A DNA stretch of 64,000 nt from AP-15 sp963724435. Its GTDB lineage: Bacteria; Pseudomonadota; Alphaproteobacteria; ATCC43930; CGMCC-115725. A program made the position numbers and the translations under genes. The notes under the pieces were generated by a model. It ran no database searches, was not told the DNA's origin, and was given only the letters and a program-made list of their open reading frames with translations. Of this stretch, positions 1 to 9,393 are shown piece by piece. Location of the stretch: assembly GCA_963724435.1 (NCBI GenBank), contig CAVRUN010000001.1, positions 1 to 64,000 on the forward strand, in the 5' to 3' direction. Within the stretch, counting starts at the first letter, position 1. Each line of letters starts with the position of its first letter.

Positions 1-259
1 ATACCTGACGATACGCTCTTTCTTCGGCATTGCTCGCTCTCCTGAATGAAATAATCCTTTGATTGTCGCCACGCCACGTCCAGACGACCGTATAAGGCTT
101 ATCGTCAATCTTGGCGGTCGAAACAAAACGGTGTTCGTCGTTGCGCAGCGAGGACGAAGTCGCGACCGGGCGGCCATCGAACAAGAGATCGGCATCTGCG
201 AAATCAAGGCCGCGCCGGTTCAGGTTCGTGAGCCGTTTTGCCTCATCCCATTCAAACAC
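1..259 (-). CDS. brnT: BrnT-family toxin (partial, runs off left edge)
   Basis: Reading the minus strand from a GTG at 259 gives 86 codons with no stop before the window edge. The N-terminus reads FEWDEAKR, followed by DFADADLLFDG, then RRIISFRRASNAEERAYRQ-like residues near the edge (RIISFRRAS is directly visible). This order is the hallmark of the BrnT toxin, a small RelE-like ribonuclease of type II toxin-antitoxin modules. In known modules the antitoxin BrnA follows immediately, which would put it just outside the window. The GTG start was chosen because BrnT proteins begin a few residues before FEWDE and no ATG is available in frame. A plus-strand open frame over the same DNA (59-271) has no recognisable content. 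Family call is good; completeness and function of the module cannot be judged. Confidence 0.8.
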   Translation of the reverse strand, partial: MFEWDEAKRLTNLNRRGLDFADADLLFDGRPVATSSSLRNDEHRFVSTAKIDDKPYTVVWTWRGDNQRIISFRRASNAEERAYRQV

Positions 260-383
260 ATGACAATGTAGGCGTTTTATGTACATAACGCAACGAGCGT
301 ACTGATACGGCGTTGGGGATCCATCTCGGAATTTGGCGCTCCGACCGCGGCACGGACCGGCAGGGCCGAGCTAGCGGCGCTGC

Positions 384-554
384 GCGATCGATGTGCTGCT
401 GACCAATTTCCACCTGCCGCGCTCGACCCTGTTCATGCTCGTCGCCGCCCTAGCCGGCCTCGACCGCATCAAATCCGCCTACGCCCACGCCGTCGCCAAC
501 CACTACCGCTTCTTCTCCTACGGCGACGCGTGCATGATCGAACGGCCGCGGTGA
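384..554 (+). pseudogene. queA: queA C-terminal remnant
   Basis: Frame starting at 384 reads VLLTNFHLPRSTLFMLV at 393-443 and then AYAHAVANHYRFFSYGDA, ending at a TGA at 552-554. These are the two signature blocks of the C-terminus of QueA, the S-adenosylmethionine:tRNA ribosyltransferase-isomerase that makes epoxyqueuosine in tRNA. QueA is normally about 340-360 residues; only the last 56 or so codons are here and nothing upstream to 260 resembles the rest of the protein. The fragment is therefore a remnant, left by a rearrangement next to the BrnT gene. Its reading frame is intact to the natural stop, which suggests a fairly recent break or a duplicated end produced by an insertion/excision event. 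An intact queA may exist elsewhere in the genome. Confidence 0.8.
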
Positions 555-726
555 TCTGCAGTTGTCACGTAGACCCGAGTGAAAATAAGAGAACAGGCAG
601 GAAGTAGATGTGGATCGGCTGGAAGCGGACTTTGTGCCGCTGGTCGCCGCATGATGGTTTTAGTTGGATTCCCGTACCTTCCGCCCTGGCCGTGGACGTG
701 GTGCAGTGGTTCCCCACAAAGCCCGA

Positions 727-2333
727 TCATTCGCCAGGAAGGCCAGCACGTTTCTCAGCCACCGAACGTTTCATCAGCAAGACCAAGAATGCGACCGCAA
801 AGGTCAACACGGCGGCCATCCAAAAGCAGTCGAAATAGGCGACGAGAATGCCTGCTGCTGGCGCAGGTTTTCTAGTTGCTGCCAGGCAAGTTGGTGCAAG
901 GCGGCCGGATCGGCGGTTTGCCGTAGGAAGAGCGACTGAGCCTGCGCGAGGAAGGATCTGGCGGCCGCGTTGAAAGGATCGAGATACTCGCCAAGCCGCA
1001 GCGTGTGGAATTGATCGCGCCGCTCTTGGAAGGTTTGAGCCAACGACACTCCGACGCTGCCTCCCTCATTGCGCAGTAGGCTCAATAAGCCGACAGCAGC
1101 ACCACGCAATTCCAACGGCGTATAGAGATAAGCTGCGACGTTTGCAGGCGCAAAACATACCGACAAGCCCAACACCACCAGAACGCGAGGCCAGACGGCC
1201 TGGCCCGGGCTGATGTCGAGGTTAAGTTGGGACATCCAATAATTCCCGGCGGTCATGAGCAGCAACCCGGCGCCGATCAGCCAGCGGGTATCCATTCTCA
1301 GGCCGATCAGACGCCCGACAATCGGCATCGCTATCACCGCAAAGATGCCACTCGGCGACATGACCAGTCCGGTGCTCAGCGCGTCATAACCAAACAGGGA
1401 TTGCAGCAGACCAAGCAATGACTTGGTGGCCGCAAAGAGCGCAAGGTAAGCGCAAAAGATGATGATGCAGCAGCTCGCGAAGTTGCGCTCGCCCAGCGGT
1501 CGGAAATTGACGACTGGGGTTGCGGTGACGCATCTCCCAAAAGACGAGCCCGATCAAACCTACGGCACACAAAAGGGCGAGCGTCTGGATGCGCCAAGAA
1601 CGATAGCCCACGAGTCCCACTCCTGACCCTTGCTGAGCATCACTTCCCAAGAGACCATGACGATGACCAGCAGTGACAACTGGATCGAGTCAAAATGGAA
1701 CGGCTGCTTTCGCAACTCCGTACGCTGGGCGACGAGATAGTCCGGGTCGCGAAGCAGAGCATAACACCCGGCGAGTGCCAGGAGACCGACCGGCACGTTG
1801 ATCCAAAAGATCCAGCGCCACGAGTAGGAGTCGGTTATCCACCCGCCCAGGGTTGGGCCGACGATCGGCGCAATCAAGGCAGCGAAGCCAAACAAGGTCA
1901 TCGCAGCACCCTGCTTTTCCGGCGGAAAGGCATCAAGCAATATGCCCTGACTGCTCGGCTGTAGACCGCCGCCCGCCAGCCCCTGGATCACCCGGAACAG
2001 GATCAGCTGACCGAGACTGCCGGCGAAGCCACACAGCAGCGAACTCAAGGTGAATATCGCGATCGACGCCAAAAAGTCGTTGCGGCGACCGAGATGCGCG
2101 CTCAGCCAACCGGTAATGGGCACGATGACGGCATTGGCGGCAAGGTAACTGGTGATAACCCACTCGCCGTCATCGACCGTTGCCGACAGTCCGCCCGCGA
2201 TATAGCGCAACGCGACCAGCGCGATCGTGGTGTCGAGCACCTCCATGAACGTAGGCACCACCACGACGGCGGCCACCAACCAGGGATTTCTCGCCGTAAT
2301 AAATCTAGAAGGCGAAAGTGCCGCGACCGTCAC
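727..2333 (-). pseudogene. emrB: EmrB/DHA2-type drug efflux MFS permease, frameshifted
   Basis: The minus strand encodes a 14-helix DHA2 major facilitator permease of the EmrB type in pieces. The N-terminal half is intact from a GTG at 2333: EVLDTTIALVALRYIAGGL, then GWLSAHLGRR, then GGGLQPSSQGILLDAFP. The frame shifts near 1600, again near 1516 (extra base before VVNF), and again near 850, after which the tail reads YFDCFWMAAVLTFAVAF up to a TGA at 727-729. With three frameshifts it cannot make a normal permease. The GTG start overlaps the stop of the adaptor gene 2330-3823 (GTGA), so the two formed a translationally coupled emrA-emrB operon. Known role of the family: proton-driven export of hydrophobic drugs through a tripartite pump. 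Confidence 0.85.
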
Positions 2334-3823
2334 TTGTTGGCGCCCGACGGCGAACTCGCAGGCGAACCGGCAGCTTGCGATCGAGGCGCATAGGTTTCCA
2401 AAAACTTCCCGGCATCTGGCCCGGTGGGCGGCTTGTTGATGTACACATAGGGGACAACGGACGTGCCGATGAACAGGGGGTCCTTGTCCGGGTCGTATCC
2501 TTCGAGGTCGATCCAGACCGGCAGCCGCTGGACCACTTTGACAAAGTTGCCGGTCGCGTTCTCGGCCGGCAGCAATGCCAGGGTCGATCCGGTGCCCATC
2601 GTAAAGCCGGAGACCCTGCCCTTGAATACGTGCCGGCCACCATACATGTCGACAAAGAGATCGGCAGTCTGGCCGATGCGCAGGTCCCGTAGCTCCGTCT
2701 CTTTGAAATTGGCATCGACCCAAATCTCACGGAGGGAGCGGATCGCCATCAAATTCTGCCCGACTTGAACGTAATCGCCCGGATTCACGTTCCGACGCGT
2801 AACGACGCCGTCAATCTCTGCAATGATGTCACAATAACGAAGATCCAGTTCGGCCTGAGCAAGATCGCGTTTGGCGGCTTCGAGCTTGGCCTCGGCCTGC
2901 TTGACGGCCGGAGCCTCGGTCTCCAGCCGAGCAAATGTGCGGTCTATGTCGCCCTGTTTTTCGAATTGCTCGAGCATCTGCTTTGGGGTCTGATCAAAGG
3001 AATGGATCACACCAAGCTGAGCCGCACTTTAAATCAAGTCCGCCTGGGCCACGAGAACAGAAGAAAAGGTCTGATCCAGATCCGGCGGGACTTGGTGAGA
3101 ACTTCCTTACCGCCATTGGATTGCGCTGGCAGTCCCAAAGAGGCTCGAACCTGGAAAACTTCGGCCAGCAGATCAGTGACTTGCGCGCTGGCAGCAGATC
3201 AGGCCTTTTGAGCCCGATCGAATTCCTGACGGCTCTCGGCCGGGGTCCCCAGCAACCGCTGCGCCCGATAGAAGTCGGCTTGTGAGAGCGTCAAGTCGGC
3301 CTTGCTCTTGTCGAGAGCGGCTACCCGAGCATGCAAAAGCGCGACTTTGTTGTCGACATCCTGCACAGCGTTCTGCAATTCCCAGCGGCGGGCCCGTGCT
3401 TGTGCTTCGATATCCCGTACCGTGGCTTTAGCCGCGCGCAGGTTTGCCTCTGCGGTATCGACCGCCGCTCTTTTCACAGCGACCGCGTCCTGAAACGGCT
3501 CCTTGTCGAGTTCGGCGAGAGGCTCGCCTTTGTGCACACGGGTTTTGTCTGTCCACCAGTACCCGGGAGATCTGGCCGGCGACCCGGGGAGCGACGAAGG
3601 TCACATAGCCGTTGACGTAGGCGTCGTCCGTCGAAACGGTGTTGAGAGATACAGAGAATCGGACGGATACCAATGTGCAGAGGACCACCAGAACTAGGGC
3701 GCCGAGCGCACCAATCAGCAGCCGTCGCCGCCGCGAGGGCCGTTGATCCGGCGGTGGGCTCACCGATTGTTCCGCCTTGTGCTCGCTCGACACCCTTTCA
3801 CTTGCGGGGGGCGCGTGGAGCAA
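2330..3823 (-). pseudogene. emrA: EmrA/HlyD-type membrane fusion protein, disrupted
   Basis: The N-terminus (start TTG 3823 or GTG 3793) has a basic stretch, one membrane helix (LLIGALGALVLVVLC) and the biotinyl-lipoyl-like block VSTDDAYVNGYVTFVAPRVAG, typical of EmrA periplasmic adaptors. The frame breaks near 3544 (one extra C), resumes as VHKGEPLAELDKEPFQDAV with the coiled-coil region, meets an in-frame TGA at 3199-3201, shifts again near 3090, and meets a TAA at 3029-3031 where related proteins have Gln (DLIxSAAQLGVIH). The C-terminal beta-barrel part, with VVTRRNVNPGDYVQVGQNL, is intact to the TGA at 2330-2332. Two nonsense codons plus two frameshifts show real decay, not a sequencing slip. 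No outer-membrane partner or regulator gene was recognised upstream. Confidence 0.85.
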
Positions 3824-4400
3824 ATTGGATTCGCCCCTGCTCGTCCCGTCTTATCGGTCATCTCAACGGGCATGGCGTCCGCCACCGTATTTGAGCCGCC
3901 CTCCCGCGATATCGGGCGTGTTTAAACCATCATCACCCCTCAGGGGGCCGGCGACTATTATACGTCTCGAATTTGTGCGGAAGAGGCTATCGACCGTCAG
4001 CAGAAACCGCGCGAAATGACGCACCAGGTAGCAGATCGAACATTCCGCTTCGCAGCGTCGACTAAAGTCGTCGAACAACCGTTTTGGTTCGAGGCTGAGG
4101 AAAAATACGTGAGATGAGGTTGGCCGGCGCGTTTGTGAGTTTTACCACTTAGTCGCGGCACTAACGACAGCAGCAGCGTAGCGCCCTCTTGCGCCAATCC
4201 AGACAATGCGTCCGGCGCGGTTGGGTGTGCACGGACCGCGACCGGGTCGTTGCGGCGATCTTCCGAGACGGCGGTTCGCGCTACGCGAGACGGATCGGCG
4301 GCGCGGTTTGGTCAGAAAACGAGGTACTTCCAGGGCTCGCATCGGCAAGCCGCGACGGGCACCTGCTCGGCGGCTCGCAGGTCCGGACAGGAGCGGGATC
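3824..4400. other. Intergenic stretch, no gene recognised
   Basis: About 580 bp between the broken emrA and the SGNH hydrolase gene. Short open frames exist on both strands but none has a recognisable family motif, a plausible ribosome binding site and codon use like the neighbours together. The promoter of the former emrAB operon should lie at its left side. A short hairpin around 3936-3948 (CCCCT-CA-GGGGG) is the only structure noticed. Confidence 0.5.
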
Positions 4401-5639
4401 TCAGCGTTGGCGGTTGTTCTGGCTCAGGATCGGCTGGCCGAACTGCACCGTTTTCTTCGCGGCGACCGCGAGTTTCCACGCGATATCGGGCGAGATGCCG
4501 AGTGCCGTGGCAGCCGAGGCGCGATGACGCGGATCGGCCGGGTCAAACTCGACGAGAAGCAACTCGGGATCCACATGCGTAATCTCATAAAACAGCACCA
4601 GCGCGCTGAGATAGGCGCCATAGATACTAGGATGATAGCCGATCGGCGTCGTGCAGCACGCATCGAGCGGGCTGCTGTCCCAGAGATCGACCTCATAAGG
4701 CGGGTTGGCGGCCAGATACGGGTCGCGCACCGCGAGTTGGGCGTTGATGGCGCTGATCCAGGCGTCGCCCGCCAGCGCGACATTCACTTTGCTCCCTGTC
4801 GGGTTGCTCGCCATGTAGTCGCTGGCTGCCTGCTGATAGGCGTTGTGCAGGTCGGCGGCCATGGCGCCGATCGGGTCCTGGTCGCCGACATAGGGCGCAT
4901 TTAGGCCACCGGGCGGGCTGGTGCTGCTGCCAAAGATCGGCGCATTGGGGTTAGTGCTGATATAGCCATACGACGCGAGCGGCTGCGTCTCGTACACGGC
5001 GTCGATAGCCTTGATCAGCCCAGCCACGCCGCTTTCAAAGCCGGCAAAATCGCCGCGCGTCGCCACGGTTTGACCATTCACGTTGATCGTCGCCGGCAGC
5101 GGCCGGAAGCTCTGGTCCTGCATCACTACCTTGTCCCAGGCGGTGCCCTCGATTAACGGCAGGTCATCTTTCTCATTGCCGGTATCGTTGAGATAGCCGG
5201 TAAGGGTGGCGCTGCTTACCGCGATCAACGAGACCGAATAGTTAAGGTGCGCCTCCCGGGTAAACTGCAGGAAAATCCCGGCTATCCCGCCATAAGGACC
5301 CGGCTCGTTATACTGCAGAGAAGGATTGGCCTGCAGATCGACGAGTTGTGCCGCCAGGGTGGCGCCGGGCGGCGGAGTTTTGGCCGGATCGACCTGCGCA
5401 CCTTGTTCGGCGCTGCTGCAAGTGGCTGGCGTCGAGCACAGCAGATCGTGCACGTCGTTTGCGCCGAACCCGCCATTGTAGGTGCGCACCGGCTCGTATC
5501 GCCCATGCGTAAAGCTGTTGCCGATAAAGAGGATATTGATCTGAGCTTCTGCGGCGGTTGCCCGAATAGGTGTCAGAGCCGACAAAGCCGCCAACAATAC
5601 CGGCGCGAAACGCAGCCGTACCATCCTATCAATGCCCAT
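4401..5639 (-). CDS. Secreted SGNH/GDSL-type hydrolase
   Basis: A 412-residue protein with a typical Sec signal peptide (FAPVLLAALSALTPIRATAA) and then NILFIGNSFTHG, a GDSL-like block I with the nucleophile Ser in GNSFT. Near the C-terminus GYHPSIYGAYLSALVL supplies the His of the catalytic pair and the usual last helix, so the fold looks like the SGNH esterase/lipase superfamily, exported to the periplasm or beyond. The middle part (WDKVVMQDQSF) contains a block V-like segment also seen in PEP-associated SGNH proteins. The substrate is unknown. The ATG at 5639 is preceded by a strong GGGGGG/GAGGGG ribosome binding site; the in-frame ATG at 5624 is a weaker choice. It stands alone, with no partner gene on the same strand nearby. 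Confidence 0.75.
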   Translation of the reverse strand: MGIDRMVRLRFAPVLLAALSALTPIRATAAEAQINILFIGNSFTHGRYEPVRTYNGGFGANDVHDLLCSTPATCSSAEQGAQVDPAKTPPPGATLAAQLVDLQANPSLQYNEPGPYGGIAGIFLQFTREAHLNYSVSLIAVSSATLTGYLNDTGNEKDDLPLIEGTAWDKVVMQDQSFRPLPATINVNGQTVATRGDFAGFESGVAGLIKAIDAVYETQPLASYGYISTNPNAPIFGSSTSPPGGLNAPYVGDQDPIGAMAADLHNAYQQAASDYMASNPTGSKVNVALAGDAWISAINAQLAVRDPYLAANPPYEVDLWDSSPLDACCTTPIGYHPSIYGAYLSALVLFYEITHVDPELLLVEFDPADPRHRASAATALGISPDIAWKLAVAAKKTVQFGQPILSQNNRQR

Positions 5640-6001
5640 CGAGATCCCCCCTCTTCCTTTTTACCGGCATGCACCGGCATAATTTGCGCCTCGCCGGGAT
5701 GCTGGGCCATCGAAATTTGACCGTAATCTGCAGCGGCTTGCACCGATCCAGGTCCGCGCGCAAACCCCGGGGCTTCTGGCCCACGCCAAGTGAAATTATT
5801 GCGCAGCCTAAGGTCGAAAGGAGAACGGATTTGGCCGCAAACCGTACTGGTTCGCGCGCCTCTTCCGGTCATGGCTCAGATGAGTGGCCCTGGACCAGAT
5901 GTCCGCCTGAGCGCGGGGCGGCCCGTCTCACGGTCCACCCGATGGTCTGGCCTCGCCGGCTGCGGAGGGATAGCCGCAGGGCCAGTCGAGCGGGTCGTCG
6001 A
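5640..6001. other. Intergenic stretch, no gene recognised
   Basis: About 360 bp upstream of the SGNH hydrolase and downstream of the AlkB-like gene on the same strand. Open frames here overlap on all sides and none reads as a known family. The hydrolase promoter presumably lies at its left side. Confidence 0.45.
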
Positions 6002-6613
6002 TTATACTTTTGCCGCCGAACGACCCTTCTGCGACAGGCTGCGGAAGGTGACTGACCAACGCGTCACTTCCATCGGGGCGATGCTGTGCTCCCATTGGTG
6101 ACGCGCCTCGCCGGTAAGATGATAGATCGAGCGCGGCGTCAGCAGCACCGATGCCCGATCGAAACCGCCGGGCTGGCGCCTCCGGAACCGCATCGTTGCC
6201 GGCGCGCCGAGCGACACGCCGAGGACATGCTCGAACACCGGACGGTCTCGATGCCAGCCGATTCCGGCGCCGGGATCGTAGCGGATCACCAGAGCCTGGA
6301 CGAGTTCTTCGGCAGCCAGCCCAGCGAATTCGGCCGCCTTTGCACGCGACGGGAGCAGCCAATCAGGAAACGGTTTGGTCTGCGTTAAGCTCGCATCATC
6401 AAAGTCGTAGCGCCAGCCATAGGAAGCGGTCAGCCGCTTGCCTGACCATTGATGAAAGCGAAACGGCGAAAGCTCCGCCGCGTCAATTGACGCGATCAAG
6501 CTCTGCTCTTCCCGTGGCGTCACGATGTCTTCGGCCCGTGACAGCCCGGCGAGTGATGGCCGGTCAAAGAGATCGGGTTGCTTGAGATCGGAGTGGTTAA
6601 GGCTGGATTTCAT
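6002..6613 (-). CDS. AlkB-like 2-oxoglutarate/Fe(II) dioxygenase (first copy)
   Basis: A 203-residue protein from an ATG at 6613. It has the AlkB fold markers: GWHRDRPVF (HxD iron ligands), SIYHLTGEARHQWEHSI with the distal His, and RWSVTFR, the Arg pair that binds 2-oxoglutarate. The N-terminal FRFHQWSGKRLTASYGWRYD block is typical of the ALKBH4/8-like branch rather than the E. coli AlkB branch. Members oxidatively remove alkyl groups from nucleic acids or proteins; the substrate here is not predictable. The upstream frame continues to about 7093 but is a shadow of the flavoprotein gene. It is divergent from that gene, sharing a spacer of about 220 bp. A second, more AlkB-like protein is encoded at 30355-31020. 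Confidence 0.8.
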   Translation of the reverse strand: MKSSLNHSDLKQPDLFDRPSLAGLSRAEDIVTPREEQSLIASIDAAELSPFRFHQWSGKRLTASYGWRYDFDDASLTQTKPFPDWLLPSRAKAAEFAGLAAEELVQALVIRYDPGAGIGWHRDRPVFEHVLGVSLGAPATMRFRRRQPGGFDRASVLLTPRSIYHLTGEARHQWEHSIAPMEVTRWSVTFRSLSQKGRSAAKV

Positions 6614-6833
6614 TCTTTTGCGGAGCAGTGTCACCGCACTCCTATGTGGGAGAGGACGACGGACCCGAGAAGGGCGCAGCATTCCCACCAACCGGAGCCT
6701 CTCACCGGCATGCGTTGCGTGATCTCCCCGATGCGGTTTTTTCGCGGGTAAGTAGCTTGAGGCGCTTGACGAAACTGACATACGCTTGGTTGCGACGAGC
6801 GAGGCATGTCGGGGGTGACGGGGAGTGGGCAGA

Positions 6834-8549
6834 ATGGATTCGAAGGGTAGGCTGACATCAGCCGCCGCGCCGGCATCGCATCTCCCGGCCGAATGGGATC
6901 GCGAAGTCGATGTCGTCGTGATCGGCGCCGGCGCTACCGGAATGCCCACCGCAATCGTCGCGCGCGAAGCCGGCTGCGAGGTGATCCTGGTTGAGGCGGA
7001 AGCGGATATCGGCGGCCACGCCATTACCAGCGGCGGCAACGTTCCGCTCGGCGGCGGAACCAGCGTGCAAAAGAAATACGGCATCGAGGACACCCCGGAT
7101 TTGTTGTTCCGCGACCTGACGGACTGGTCGGTAGTCGGGCCGAACGGGTTCCCGGATTACCGCTACAACGATCGCGAAATCATCCGCGCCTTTGCCGACA
7201 ACAGTGTCCCATGCTTCGAATGGCTGGTTGGCCATGGCGTCATCTTTATCGACAAAGCACCCGATGCGATCGGCGGAAACTCGGTCGGAAATTCGCTTCC
7301 GCGCGAAATGCACTGCGCCGTAATGGACTGGCCGACGGTCCAGACCGGCATGCCGGCTGATGCGGCGGTGCAAATGACCCGTTCCTCGGGCAATGGCCTG
7401 ATGCGGTCGCTCGAAGTCGCCGCCAAAAAAGCCGGCGTCGAAATCCTGCTCGAACACCGAATGACGGCAATTCATCGACAGGCGTCGAATGCAGGACCCG
7501 TGCTCGGTATTTCAGTCGATCACAAGGGGACCAGGGTTCACATCCGCGCCCGCAAGGCGGTTATCATCGGCACCGGCGGCTCGACCGGTAACGTCAATTT
7601 CCGGCGGATGTTTGATCCGCGTCTGACCGAGGAATATTGCGGGCTTGCCGGCATGCCGTGGTCGGACCAGGATGCCAGCGGCGAGTTGGCGGCGATGGCA
7701 ATCGGCGCCTCACTGTGGGGACTGTACAATCAAACCGGCGAATTCGGCGCCAATGTGACCAAGCCGGGCTCGATCGGCTGCCAATACAATTATCGAAATC
7801 TGCAATGGATGCCGGGCAGCCGGGTATTTGATCGCGCCCGTGCAAGCGGCCTCCGAGTAGCCAATTGGCAGGATGTCATTCTGGTCAATATGCTGGGCAA
7901 GCGCTTTTATGACGAGACCGGCGGGCAATACATTGCCAACAATTACAATTCCGTCGATCCCTACGTTAAGGGCAGCTGGCTTAATGCCAAGAATATCAAA
8001 TACGACCCCAATAACTTCTTGAATGCCGCACTCGCTGGCATTAACGACGGCCACAATGGTGGCGGTCCGATTTGGGCGATCTTCGATAGCGAGGCCATCG
8101 AGCGCGAGCAATGGCGGCCGACACCGCCGCATGTCGATATCGCCGCCGGCTTTTTCTTCAGCGCCAATCGACTGGCTGATCTCGCCGAAAAGATCGTCAT
8201 GAAATATCAGCGCGTGGCGATGCCGCCGGCAGCCTTGGAAGAAACCGTTGCCCGCTATAACGCCTTTGTCGATACCGGTATCGACGCGGATTTCGGCAAA
8301 CCGAAGCCCATGTACAAGATCGCCAAGCCGCCCTTTTATGCCGCCTGGGCGACACCGGTGGTGCACGACACTCGCGCTGGATTGCGCATCAATGCCGAAT
8401 GCCAGGTTATCGGCATGAACGGCGAGGTTATCCCCGGGCTTTATTGCGGCGGCGAATCAGCCGGCGGCTTCAGTCAACACGGCCTCGCGCGGGCAGTGTG
8501 TCAAGGCTACATCGCCGGCAATGCCGCTGCTGCGGGACCACCGTTCTGA
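6834..8549 (+). CDS. FAD-dependent oxidoreductase, fumarate reductase/ketosteroid dehydrogenase type
   Basis: A 571-residue flavoprotein. VDVVVIGAGATGMPTAI near residue 27 is the dinucleotide-binding GxGxxG motif, followed by a Glu at the end of strand 2 (VEAEADIGGHA) and the GGN segment (TSGGNVPLGGG). The C-terminal GLYCGGESAGGFSQHGLARA block closes the FAD site as in the FAD_binding_2 family, which includes fumarate reductase flavoprotein subunits and 3-ketosteroid delta-1-dehydrogenases. No signal peptide is visible, so it is probably cytoplasmic. The start at ATG 6834 is preferred over GTG 6825 because GGGGAG lies 9 bp before it. No electron-transfer partner or steroid gene is adjacent, so the substrate (perhaps a cyclic ketone or unsaturated acid) is left open. 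Confidence 0.8.
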   Translation: MDSKGRLTSAAAPASHLPAEWDREVDVVVIGAGATGMPTAIVAREAGCEVILVEAEADIGGHAITSGGNVPLGGGTSVQKKYGIEDTPDLLFRDLTDWSVVGPNGFPDYRYNDREIIRAFADNSVPCFEWLVGHGVIFIDKAPDAIGGNSVGNSLPREMHCAVMDWPTVQTGMPADAAVQMTRSSGNGLMRSLEVAAKKAGVEILLEHRMTAIHRQASNAGPVLGISVDHKGTRVHIRARKAVIIGTGGSTGNVNFRRMFDPRLTEEYCGLAGMPWSDQDASGELAAMAIGASLWGLYNQTGEFGANVTKPGSIGCQYNYRNLQWMPGSRVFDRARASGLRVANWQDVILVNMLGKRFYDETGGQYIANNYNSVDPYVKGSWLNAKNIKYDPNNFLNAALAGINDGHNGGGPIWAIFDSEAIEREQWRPTPPHVDIAAGFFFSANRLADLAEKIVMKYQRVAMPPAALEETVARYNAFVDTGIDADFGKPKPMYKIAKPPFYAAWATPVVHDTRAGLRINAECQVIGMNGEVIPGLYCGGESAGGFSQHGLARAVCQGYIAGNAAAAGPPF

Positions 8550-8568
8550 GACACTCCTGGTGGCAGCG

Positions 8569-9393
8569 CTAATGGATCATCGCGGCGGCAGGGGGTGGTC
8601 CATTCTGCGGCATTCGAACCGCGACAAGATCACGGGAAGCGCCACCGCCATTGGCATTAGCGACCTCATAGCCGATAACCCGGAACCCGCCGTAATCGTC
8701 TCTGGCTTCGTCAGCATCATGGTTGAACGACAGCTCGGGCCAGCGCCCCGACTGCCTGATGTTCCAGTCTTGATAACCGAGCGAACCGGTCCACGCGATC
8801 GAGTTCGATAGCCACGCGTAGCGGGCAAGGCCCATTCGCTTTATCGCATCGCAAACAGCTCCGGATCCGTATACCCCGATCTGGTAATTTGCGATGCCTC
8901 TGCCGGCCGAGACTAAACCCGCTGCAACCCCTTCGAAATATTCGGTAACACGATCCAGCGATCGGTTCCGCGCATCAAAGTCGACAGCAAAGTAAATGGC
9001 GGTGCCGGGCGGTTGGCCGATCGCTCTCGCCTGCCAGTGTGCGGTGGTTGCATCGCTAAAACCGGATGCATAGGAAAAATACCCCGGATACCGGGAATGC
9101 GATTCCCATACCGCGACAATGTTCAAGCCCTGCGACGACAGCCGCTGCGCCTCGCTCGCCGAAAGCGCCGGCCAGCGCGATTCCGGGTTGCGGTAATAGC
9201 GGGCGACAAAGTCGACCAGGCCCGGCTGCAGCTGGTACGCCACCGCGGTGGAGTCGGTCGCCATATCGATCCCGCGCCCGGCTCGAACGGGTTTTGGCGG
9301 CTCGACTACCTGGTACAAGGTCGGGAGCGGCGGCGGCTGGCATGCCGTCAATATCAGCGCCGCGACAATCGCTACCAGTTTAGTAAGCCGCAA
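8569..9393 (-). CDS. DUF1906 (Rv2525c-like glycoside-hydrolase-fold) lipoprotein
   Basis: A 274-residue protein whose N-terminus reads RLTKLVAIVAALILTAC, a lipoprotein signal with lipobox LTAC, so it should be anchored in a membrane by its Cys. After that GRGIDMATDS opens the DUF1906 domain, with AVWESHSRYPGYFSYASGF, AIYFAVDFDARN (the strand carrying acidic residues in this TIM-barrel family) and IGVYGSG. Rv2525c-like domains resemble GH25 lysozymes and are thought to act on cell-wall sugars. The TTG at 9393 was chosen over TTG 9414 because a GGGGGG run lies 8 bp upstream and it gives a normal signal length; this is uncertain. It converges with the flavoprotein gene, with 19 bp between the ends. 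Confidence 0.7.
   Translation of the reverse strand: MRLTKLVAIVAALILTACQPPPLPTLYQVVEPPKPVRAGRGIDMATDSTAVAYQLQPGLVDFVARYYRNPESRWPALSASEAQRLSSQGLNIVAVWESHSRYPGYFSYASGFSDATTAHWQARAIGQPPGTAIYFAVDFDARNRSLDRVTEYFEGVAAGLVSAGRGIANYQIGVYGSGAVCDAIKRMGLARYAWLSNSIAWTGSLGYQDWNIRQSGRWPELSFNHDADEARDDYGGFRVIGYEVANANGGGASRDLVAVRMPQNGPPPAAAMIH

Noticed and set aside
59..271. Plus-strand open frame of 70 codons at the left edge
   Set aside because: The opposite strand of the same DNA carries a clear BrnT protein; the plus frame has no family text.
4206..4904. 232-codon plus-strand frame
   Set aside because: It runs through the signal-bearing SGNH hydrolase gene on the other strand and is rich in Arg with no family text, typical of a high-GC shadow frame.
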